A stretch of DNA of 64,000 bases from Nonomuraea glycinis (GTDB taxonomy: Bacteria > Actinomycetota > Actinomycetes > Streptosporangiales > Streptosporangiaceae), in the NCBI RefSeq assembly GCF_014646515.1, contig NZ_BMNK01000005.1, positions 245,710-309,709 of the forward strand, read 5' to 3'. The notes beneath the pieces were generated by a model that made no database searches, had not been told where the DNA came from, and saw nothing but the letters and a program-made list of their open reading frames with translations. This document shows, piece after piece, positions 51,593 through 59,700 of this stretch. The position numbers were made by a program, and so were the translations under genes. Position 1 is the first letter of the stretch; every line of letters starts with the position of its first letter.

Positions 51593-51613
51593 ACGTCGAG
51601 AGCAGGAGTCACA

Positions 51614-53665
51614 GTGGAAGTTGAGCACGGTCGCCGATGGCTGCGCTGGCCGTCCGAGCCGGAACGGGCGCGGCTGGCGTTCGGCGCCGACTACAACCCC
51701 GAACAGTGGCCCCGCGAGGTCTGGGCCGAGGACGTGCGCGCGATGCGGACGGCCGGGGTCAACATCGTCGCGCTGGCGATCTTCTCCTGGGCGCGGATCC
51801 AGCCCGGCGAGGACGCCTGGGACTTCGACTGGCTCGACGAGGTGATGGACCTGCTGCACGCCAACGGCGTCGCGGTCAACCTGGCCACCGCCACCGCCTC
51901 GCCACCGCCCTGGCTGACGACCCGGCATCCGGAGATCCTGCCCGTCGACGCGGACGGCCGCACGCTCTGGCCGGGCGCGCGGCAGCACTGGCGGCCGACC
52001 TCGCCGGTCTTCCGCTCGTACGCGCTGCGCCTGACCCGGGCGCTCGCGGAGCGCTACGGCCGTCACCCCGCCCTGGCCGCCTGGCACGTCTCCAACGAGC
52101 TCGGCTGCCACAACGTCTACGACTACTCCGACGACGCGGCCGCCGCCTTCCGGGAGTGGCTGCGCTCACGCTACGGCACCGTGGCGGAGCTGAACCGCGC
52201 GTGGGCGACGACGTTCTGGTCCCAGGGGTACGGCGACTGGGACCAGATCCTGCCGCCGCGCCTGGCGGCGTCCTACCCCAACCCGACCCAGCAGCTGGAC
52301 TTCAAACGGTTCTCCTCCGACGCGCTCAAGGACCATCTGCGCGCCGAGAGCGCCGTTCTGCGCGAGCTGACCCCCGCCATCCCCGTCACCACCAACTTCA
52401 TGGTCATGGGGGAGACCAAGGGCATGAACTACGCCGACTGGGCCGGCGAGGTCGACTTCGTCTCCAACGACCACTACCTGCTGACCGGCCCCCAGGCGCA
52501 GGACGAGCTGTCATTCTCGGCCAACCTCACCGGCTCGCTCGCCGGTGGCCGGCCGTGGTATCTGATGGAGCACTCCACCAGCGCCGTCAACTGGCAGCCG
52601 ACCAACCTGGCCAAGAAGCCCGGCGGCCTGGCCCGCGACTCCCTCACGCATGTCGCGTACGGCGCGGACGCGGTCTGCTTCTTCCAGTGGCGGCAGTCGG
52701 CGGGCGGCGCCGAGAAATACCACTCGGCGATGGTCCCGCACGCGGGCGAGGACAGCGAGGTGTTCCGGTCGGTCACCGACCTGGGGGCGACCCTGGCCGC
52801 CCTCGCGCCGATCGCGGGCACGCTCCGGCAGCCCGCCAACGCCGCGATCCTGTTCGACTGGGAGTCGTGGTGGGCCAGCGAGCTCGACTCCCACCCCACC
52901 TCCCGGCTGCGCTACCGGCAGGAGGCCCTCGACTGGTACTCCGCCTTCCTCGCCGCCGGCGTCCGCGCCGACGTCATCGACCCGGCCGGCGACCTCACCG
53001 GCTACGACCTGCTGGTGGCGCCGATCCTGCACGTCGTGCCCGCCGAGCTGGCCCGGCGGCTGGAGGAGTACGTGACCTCCGGCGGACATCTCGTCACCAC
53101 CTACTTCTCCGGCATCGTCGACGAGAACGACCACGTGTGGCTCGGCGGCTACCCCGGGGCCCTGCGTGAGCTGCTCGGCATCCGGATCGAGGAGTTCGGC
53201 CCCCTCCTGGAGGGCGACACCGTCGAGCTGGACATCGGCGTCACCGGCTCCCTCTGGACCGACCGGATCGACCGTACCGACCCCGCGACCGAGGCGCTGG
53301 CCGTCTACAAGACGGGGGACCAGGCGGGCCGCCCCGCCATCACGCTGCGCCGCACACCGGCGGGATCGGCGTCGTACGTCTCCACCCGGCTCGGCCCGGA
53401 CGGCCTGGCCGCCGTCCTGCCCGAGCTCCTGACCGTCAGCGGTGTCGTCCCCGACCTGCCCGCCGAGGTCCGCGGCCTGGTCGACCTGGCCGTCCGCACC
53501 GATGGGAGGCAGCACTACTGGTTCCTGACCAACCGCACCGACCACGATGTCGACCTCTCCGCGATCTCCGGCGAACCCCTCCGCGGCCCGTCCCTGGCCC
53601 AGGACGCGATCCTGGCCCCCGGCCAGGTCCGCATTCTCCGGCGCCCCAGCGCCCCGCCCGCGTAG
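51614..53665 (+). CDS. GH42 beta-galactosidase
   Basis: The product is 683 residues, normal for GH42. GTG 51614 follows GCAGGAG. The TIM-barrel starts with FGADYNPEQWPREVW and FSWARIQPGED. The acid/base Glu is in WHVSNELGCH (near residue 162), and the nucleophile Glu is in YLMEHSTSAVNW (near 318). A Cys cluster like GH42 enzymes with zinc is absent. The trimerisation and C-terminal beta domains follow. There is no signal peptide, so it cleaves imported galactosides in the cytoplasm. It is the last gene of the LacI-controlled importer operon, behind a hairpin. The natural substrate is more likely a plant galacto-oligosaccharide than lactose. Confidence 0.95.
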   Translation: MEVEHGRRWLRWPSEPERARLAFGADYNPEQWPREVWAEDVRAMRTAGVNIVALAIFSWARIQPGEDAWDFDWLDEVMDLLHANGVAVNLATATASPPPWLTTRHPEILPVDADGRTLWPGARQHWRPTSPVFRSYALRLTRALAERYGRHPALAAWHVSNELGCHNVYDYSDDAAAAFREWLRSRYGTVAELNRAWATTFWSQGYGDWDQILPPRLAASYPNPTQQLDFKRFSSDALKDHLRAESAVLRELTPAIPVTTNFMVMGETKGMNYADWAGEVDFVSNDHYLLTGPQAQDELSFSANLTGSLAGGRPWYLMEHSTSAVNWQPTNLAKKPGGLARDSLTHVAYGADAVCFFQWRQSAGGAEKYHSAMVPHAGEDSEVFRSVTDLGATLAALAPIAGTLRQPANAAILFDWESWWASELDSHPTSRLRYRQEALDWYSAFLAAGVRADVIDPAGDLTGYDLLVAPILHVVPAELARRLEEYVTSGGHLVTTYFSGIVDENDHVWLGGYPGALRELLGIRIEEFGPLLEGDTVELDIGVTGSLWTDRIDRTDPATEALAVYKTGDQAGRPAITLRRTPAGSASYVSTRLGPDGLAAVLPELLTVSGVVPDLPAEVRGLVDLAVRTDGRQHYWFLTNRTDHDVDLSAISGEPLRGPSLAQDAILAPGQVRILRRPSAPPA

Positions 53666-53903
53666 CGGCTGGTCGTCCGGGCGTGAGATCGTTGTAGCTT
53701 GCCGGAGTGGCTCCGGCGATTCACCCATCACAGGGCGACGCCACCGTCGCGGGCTGGGGCGAGACGTTCCCCGGCTCTGTGCAAGGGTAGAGCTGCGGTG
53801 CGCACGGTGGGACGGCGACGACGGCCGTGCTGAGCCAGTTCGCACGTTGACGCTCCCTGCACCGGCCTGTAGGGGAGTCCTTTGATGACCGGTAGCAGGG
53901 AGT
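53666..53903 (+). promoter_or_regulatory. Long structured leader of the DEAD-box helicase gene
   Basis: These 238 bp between the GH42 stop and the helicase start lack a gene. They contain a 7-bp hairpin (GCCGGAG at 53701-53707 with CTCCGGC at 53711-53717) and several GC-rich self-complementary runs (53730-53830). DEAD-box helicase mRNAs of the CsdA/DeaD group often have long leaders controlling cold or autoregulation. I cannot match it to a known riboswitch. Confidence 0.4.
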
Positions 53904-55637
53904 ATGGGCGTAGGTATGGGAGTTCCTGATGAGTCGGCGACGGATATGAACGCGACCGGAGGCGAGACCAGCTTCGCCGATCTGGGGCTCCGATCCGAGC
54001 TCCTGGACGTGCTGTCCGGGCTGGGGTACGAAGAGCCCACCCCGATCCAGCGGGAGACGATCCCGCCGCTGGTCGAGGGGCATGACCTGCTCGGCCAGGC
54101 GGCGACGGGCACCGGCAAGACCGCGGCGTTCGCGCTGCCCGTGCTGCAGCGCATGCTGCACGCCGGCAGTGAGGGCGGGCCCACGACGCTGGTGCTCGTG
54201 CCCACGCGGGAGCTGGCCATCCAGGTCTCGGAGGCCTTCCACCGGTATGGCCGCATCATGGGCGCCCGGGTGCTGCCGATCTACGGCGGCGCGCCCATCG
54301 GCCGGCAGTTGCAGGCGCTCAAGCGCGGGGTGGACGTTGTGGTCGCGACGCCGGGCCGGGCCCTGGACCACATCGGCCGGGGGACGCTCGACCTGGAGGG
54401 CCTGCGTACCGTCGTGCTGGACGAGGCGGACGAGATGCTCGACATGGGCTTCGCCGACGACATCGAGGCGATCCTCGCCGCGACGCCCGAGGACCGGCAG
54501 ACCGTGCTGTTCTCCGCGACGCTGCCGCCGCGCATCGACGGGATCGCCCGCCGCCACCTGCGGGATCCGGTACGGATCGAGATGGGGCGCACGGCGGCGG
54601 AGCGCGAGTCGACGCCGCTGGTGGAGCAGAGCGCCTACCTCGTCGCCAGGGCGCACAAGCCCGCGGCGCTCGGCCGCCTCCTCGACATCGAGGCGCCGAC
54701 GGCGGCGATCATCTTCTGCCGCACCCGCGACGAGGTCGACCAGCTCACCGAGGCGATGAACGGGCGCGGCTACCGTGCCGAGGCGCTGCACGGCGGGATG
54801 GAGCAGGAGCAGCGCGACCGGGTGATGTCGCGGCTGCGGAGCGGCACCGCCGACCTGCTCATCGCCACCGACGTGGCGGCGCGCGGCCTCGACATCGAGC
54901 AGCTCACCCACGTCGTCAACTACAACGTCCCGTCCGCGCCCGAGGCGTACGTGCACCGCATCGGCAGGGTGGGCCGCGCCGGCCGCGAGGGGGTCGCTCT
55001 GACCCTGGTGGAGCCGCGCGAGCACCGCATGCTCAAGGCGATCGAGCGGGTGACCAAGCAGCGGATCCAGGTGGAGCGGCTGCCGAGCGTCGCCGACCTG
55101 CACGCGCGCCGGATGGAGCTGACCCGGGCCGCGCTGGAGGAATGCCTCCTCCAGGACGACCTGGAGCCCTTCCGCGTCGTGGTCGAGTCGCTCGCCGACG
55201 AGTTCGACCTCATGGAGGTGGCGCTCGCCGCGGTCAAGCTGGCCCACGAGGCCAGCGGGGCCGCGCTCGACGAGCAGGAGATCCCCGAGGTGGCCCCGCG
55301 CTCCGTGGACCAGCGGCGTGGGCAGCGGGAGGGCGGCGGCGGCCAGGACCGCGAGCGGTACGGTCGCGGCCCGGCGAGTGGCATGGCACGCCTGTTCTTC
55401 AGCGTGGGGCGCAGCGCCGGCATCCGGCCGCAGGACCTGGTCGGCGCGATCGCCGGCGAGTCGAGCCTGAGCGGCCGCGACATCGGCGCGATCGAGATCG
55501 CCGACCGGTTCTCGCTGGTGGAGGTGCCGCAGGCGGCTGCCGACGAGGTGATCGACGCCCTCCGGCGAGCCACGATCAAGGGGCGTCGGCCGACCGTCCG
55601 CCGCGAGCGGGACACGCGCAGCAGACGACCACGCTGA
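53904..55637 (+). CDS. deaD: DEAD-box ATP-dependent RNA helicase with C-terminal RNA-binding domain
   Basis: The product is 577 residues. Helicase motifs run in order: Q motif (FADLGLRSELLD, PTPIQ), I (AATGTGKTAAF), Ia (PTRELA), II DEAD (VLDEADEMLD), III SAT, IV (IIFCRTRDE), V (ATDVAARGLDI) and VI (YVHRIGRVGRAG). The C-terminal part (about 425-577) has a helical linker, a Gly/Arg-rich stretch and a DbpA-like RNA-binding domain (RLFFSVGRSAGIRPQDLVGAI). That is the CsdA/DeaD group acting in ribosome assembly and mRNA turnover. The start could be the ATG at 53904 or at nearby 53916 or 53946, which lack a decisive ribosome site. A perfect hairpin 128 bp downstream terminates it. Confidence 0.95.
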   Translation: MGVGMGVPDESATDMNATGGETSFADLGLRSELLDVLSGLGYEEPTPIQRETIPPLVEGHDLLGQAATGTGKTAAFALPVLQRMLHAGSEGGPTTLVLVPTRELAIQVSEAFHRYGRIMGARVLPIYGGAPIGRQLQALKRGVDVVVATPGRALDHIGRGTLDLEGLRTVVLDEADEMLDMGFADDIEAILAATPEDRQTVLFSATLPPRIDGIARRHLRDPVRIEMGRTAAERESTPLVEQSAYLVARAHKPAALGRLLDIEAPTAAIIFCRTRDEVDQLTEAMNGRGYRAEALHGGMEQEQRDRVMSRLRSGTADLLIATDVAARGLDIEQLTHVVNYNVPSAPEAYVHRIGRVGRAGREGVALTLVEPREHRMLKAIERVTKQRIQVERLPSVADLHARRMELTRAALEECLLQDDLEPFRVVVESLADEFDLMEVALAAVKLAHEASGAALDEQEIPEVAPRSVDQRRGQREGGGGQDRERYGRGPASGMARLFFSVGRSAGIRPQDLVGAIAGESSLSGRDIGAIEIADRFSLVEVPQAAADEVIDALRRATIKGRRPTVRRERDTRSRRPR

Positions 55638-55765
55638 CGCGGCCCGCGAACGGACGACCGGATACGGGCGTCGAACACCGCTGAGAATACAGCAGGCTAT
55701 ACCGGTCGTTCTGGTGCTTGTGGGGGTGGCGACGGCTCGGCAAGCGTTTCAGCCACCCTTGATGG

Positions 55766-55796
55766 ATGTCCCGCATCTTGTGAAGATGCGGGACAT
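55766..55796. terminator. Perfect 14-bp hairpin downstream of the helicase gene
   Basis: ATGTCCCGCATCTT (55766-55779) and AAGATGCGGGACAT (55783-55796) pair perfectly around a 3-nt loop. It lies between the helicase stop and the end of a minus-strand small ORF, so it may terminate both. It has no T run. Confidence 0.8.
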
Positions 55797-55851
55797 AGCC
55801 GCAGGCGGGCGCACCTAACCGATGTGCCGACCCGCTGGGCCGGGTATCCGC

Positions 55852-55971
55852 TCAGCGGCGGTGGCGACGGCGGCGCCGTGAGGGGTTGCTGTCGTCGTCG
55901 GGATAGAGATCGGGCGGCCCAGCCGACCGTCCTCTAAACGTCGCTAGGGTCAGATAGCGCAGGACTGACAT
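55852..55971 (-). CDS. Putative 39-residue Arg-rich peptide
   Basis: The ATG at 55971 is preceded by an excellent ribosome site (GAGGAGGGATC, 5-9 bp spacing). The peptide MSVLRYLTLATFRGR starts with a short hydrophobic helix, continues SAGPPDLYPDDDSNPS and ends in RRRRRHRR. The frame also opens upstream (to 56100), but that part has no ribosome site. The combination of strong site and short amphipathic-basic peptide suggests a real small protein, perhaps RNA-binding or a regulatory leader. No homologue is known to me. Confidence 0.45.
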   Translation of the reverse strand: MSVLRYLTLATFRGRSAGPPDLYPDDDSNPSRRRRRHRR

Positions 55972-56123
55972 GGTGATCCCTCCTCTTTCGTCTGCTCCTA
56001 CCTCCCCCCGCGACTTTTCGCGGAACCCCCTCTTCAGGGTTTTCCGCCCGCACCTTGACCCCGATTTCACCGGCCCCGGAGCAGTGCAAGCCGGGCGCAA
56101 GGCGCCACACCTAGCATCGGAGC

Positions 56124-56744
56124 GTGCTCAAACGACTGGCTCGGGGCGGCACCGCCTTAACGGTGGCCGCGACACTGATGCTCACCCCCACCGCCGCCTT
56201 CGCTTCCCCGGTCTCCGCCGCTCCCGGCAAGGTGGCGAACCAGCTGTTCCGCGCCTGGCTGGCCGGCGACCGCACGGCCGCCGCGAAGGTGGCCACCCCC
56301 GCCGCCGTCGCCAAGATCTTCACCTACGTCTACCGCGCGCCCGACCGCTTCGCCGGCACCGTGTGCCGGTACGTCCACACCAGCGTGCGGGTGCCCGGCG
56401 GGCTCAACGGCATCGCGATGGTCGTGACCGGCTCGAAGGTCACCAAGGTCTACCTGTCGCGGCACGTCGTCAAGCCGTCCGCCGCGGCCGCGCACCTGTT
56501 CACCGCCTGGAAGCGGGCCGACAGGTACAGCGCCCTGGAGGTCGCGGGCACCGGCGCGGTCAAGACCCTGTTCAAGGTGAGGTACGACCCGCGCGGCGTC
56601 ACCCACCACTGGCAGGGCTGCTCGAAGGAGCCGAAGGGCTACTCGTGCGCCTACTCCTACGACGGCGGCGCGATGTTCATGCACGTACGCGGCTCGAAGA
56701 CCAGGGGCCACGAGGTTCGTTCGATCAGCTACATCGCTGACTGA
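56124..56744 (+). CDS. Secreted protein with two internally similar domains
   Basis: The product is 206 residues. The signal peptide is KRLARGGTALTVAATLMLTPTAAFA with cleavage near ASP. Two halves resemble each other: ANQLFRAWLAGDRTAAAKVA with AVAKIFTYVYRAPDRFAGTVC, and AAHLFTAWKRADRYSALEVA with AVKTLFKVRYDPRG. Cys residues (GTVCRYV, QGCSKEPKGYSCAYSY) suggest disulfides. This duplication and the final SYDGGAMFMHVRG strand suggest a small extracellular repeat domain common in Streptosporangiaceae. Function unknown. Confidence 0.75.
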   Translation: MLKRLARGGTALTVAATLMLTPTAAFASPVSAAPGKVANQLFRAWLAGDRTAAAKVATPAAVAKIFTYVYRAPDRFAGTVCRYVHTSVRVPGGLNGIAMVVTGSKVTKVYLSRHVVKPSAAAAHLFTAWKRADRYSALEVAGTGAVKTLFKVRYDPRGVTHHWQGCSKEPKGYSCAYSYDGGAMFMHVRGSKTRGHEVRSISYIAD

Positions 56745-56797
56745 GAACGCCGGACGCCCACACCGGTCAGGCGCGGGCGTCCGATCGCCGGAGCGGG

Positions 56798-59700
56798 TCA
56801 GGACCGCCGGGCGAGGCCCTTCTCGATCGCCTCGATGATCCGCGGCCGCAGCTCGGCGCCGCTGATGATCGCGTCCACCGAGCCGACGTCGACCGCTCGC
56901 TGGATGCTGTGCACCTGGTCGAACTCGGTGGCCACCTCGGTGAGCTTCTCCGCCCGTACGGACGACCGCAGCTCGGCGAGTTCGGCGGCCAGCGCGGCGC
57001 GCGTGGCGGCCGGCGCCTCCGCGGCGCGGGCGGCGAGCGCCCGCACGCGCGGGTCGTTGCCGGTCCGCTTGTCGACGTCACGCGCGAAGACCACCGCGGC
57101 GGCCGGAGCGCCGCCGAGCACCGAGGCGAACGAGCCCTCGACCGCGAGCACGGTCAGGTTCGGGTTGAGCGCCTTGGAGAACACCACGAAGGCGCCGCCG
57201 TGGTAGCGCGAGATCACGCAGAACACGATCGGGCCCTTGAAGTTCACCACCGCGCGGCCGATCTCCGCGCCGTACTCCAGCTGCAGCTTGCGCATCGACT
57301 CGGGCGACCCGTCGAAGCCCGACAGGTTGGCCAGCACGACCAGCGGGCGGTTGCCGCTGGCGGCGTTGATGGCCCGGGCGGCCTTCCTGGACGACTGCGG
57401 GAACAAGGTGCCCGCGGTGTAGGTGTCCGGGCCGTCGGTGGGCGGGAAGCCGCGCCGCGGCACCGACCGGGACTCGATGCCCAGCAGGCACACCGGCTGA
57501 CCGCCGAGGTGGACGTCCTGGACCGCGGCGGTGTCCGCGTCCGCCATGCCCGCCCACCGCTCCAGCACCGGGTGGTCCTGATCGGACAGCGCGCGCATGA
57601 CCGTACGGATGTCGAACGGCTTCTTGCGGTCCGGGTTGGACTCGACGGAGAAGATCTCGCCCACTGTGGTGAAGTCGCTGTCCGGCGCGGCGTGCGGGAA
57701 CGTCGACACGTCGCGGTCCACCGGGTCGCTGGTGACCGTCTTGCGCGGCCCGCTCTCGCCCGGCGCGACGTAGCTGTGCTCGTAGTGCGACATCAGGACG
57801 TCCATCGCGCCCCGGATGTCCGGCGCCCAGTATTGGGCCTGGCCGTTCGGGCCCATGATCCGGTCGTAGCCGCCGATGCCGTGGTTGTCCTCGGCGGACA
57901 CGCCGCCGGAGAAGTCGAGCGACTGCTTGCCGGTCAGCACCATCGCCGAGTCCGGCGTCATCACCAGGATGCCCTTGGTGTGCATGAGCATCGTGGCCTC
58001 GGCGTTCCAGTAGGGCTGGGCGCCGACGTTGATGCCCGCGACCACGACGTTGATCTCGCCGCCGTCCTGGGTGAAGGTCACGATCCGCTTCAGCGCGGCG
58101 GCCACCCAGTCCATGTTCTCGGTGCCGGACGACATCGAGATCCGGGCGCCCGCGGACAGCGCGAACCACTCCAGCGGCACCCGCATCCGCTCGGCCAGGT
58201 CGAGCGCGGCGATCACCCGCGCGCACTCGGGCTCGGACACCGCGCCGAGCGCCTTTGTCGGGTCGCCCAGCAGCACGACGCGGGTCATGCCCTCCGGGTG
58301 GCGCGGCGTGGGCGTGCTCACCACCCCCGCGACGAGCGCGGCGGTGTTGCGCCCCTTGGGGCGGTTCACCGGCACCAGCTTCGCCTGCTCGTCCAGGTCG
58401 TACTCGGTGAACGAGCCGAACGGCCCGGCGAGCATGCCGGTCAGCTCGTACGGGTAGTGGGTGCCCCGGCTGTGCGCGCGCAGCACTTCCTGGCGGTAGT
58501 CGTCCAGCGGCTCGATGGGCTCGGTCGGCGGCGGCACGACGGACAGCTGCACGCCGGAGCCGACGTCGTAGCCGATCCGGACGGCGATGTCGACGAGCTC
58601 GCCGGTGGCGCTGTCGCGGCGCCGGCCGAGGAACAGCACCTCCTCCAGGCCCGCGCCCGCCGTGGCCGGCAGCACGCGCTTGGCCACCGCGTTCAGGTCC
58701 TCCGGCGAGAAGTCGGTCGGCGGCCACACGTAGATGACGATCCGGTTCGTGGCGGACGTCTTCGCGCCGGGCTTCCTGGCCCGGCGGATGGCGTCCAGGC
58801 AGGTGGTCAGGGTGTCCTCGGCGGCGGGCAGCGCGACCAGCCTGCCGTCGTCGTCGCGCAGCGGGGTCAGGTCGCGGACCTGCCCCAGGGCGACGAGCCG
58901 CTCGTCGGACGGGTTCTGCCGGGCCACCGCCCGGAAGAGGTAGACCTCCTCGTCGGGCGAGGGCAGCCGGGTGAGGTCGAAGGCGCGCAGCCGCTCCAGC
59001 TGCATCCGCTCGGCGATGCGCGGGTGCAGCCCGCGCAGCAGCCGCTCCTCCGCGAAGCCGTCCGGGGCCGGCCGGAAGGTGAAGTGGTGGTGCATCACGG
59101 CGCCGCTGTTGCCCGCGACGGTCGTGGTGATGCGGCTGACCCGGTTCGACGGCTGCTGGGCCACCAGCACCTCGCGCAGGCGGGTGGCCATCTCGTCGGG
59201 GTCGCTCGGCCCGTCCGGCCAGGACAGGTAGACGTCGGCCACCAGCTCGCCGTCCCGGGCGAACTCGTCGACCGCCTTGACCGCGTCGGGCAGCGCCTGG
59301 AAGTCGACCGCGGTGGTCACGATCCGGCCGTCACCGGTCGCGGTGCGGTGGTCGGCGACGACGAACGTGCAGCCGACCATCCTGCTCGCCCGGATGTCGC
59401 GCAGCGCGCGGTTGCCGTAGTAGCGGCGGCTCAGCACCTCCAGCAGCGGCAGCGGGTCCACGCCTTCGCGGCCGATCCGCTGGCCGACCAGCCGGACGAG
59501 CGGCTCGGGGCTGGCGACCATCGCGGAGATCCGCTCGGCCCGGTCGGGCGCGTCGGGGTGCTGGTCGAGGTGGCGCAGGTGCTTGCGTACGGCCGTGTAG
59601 ACCTTGGCGCGGGTGCGGCGCAGCACCGGCTGGGCGAACCAGGCGAACACCACGCCGCGCGCCAGGTCCGCGACGGCCGGGAACCGGACCTGGGTGGCGG

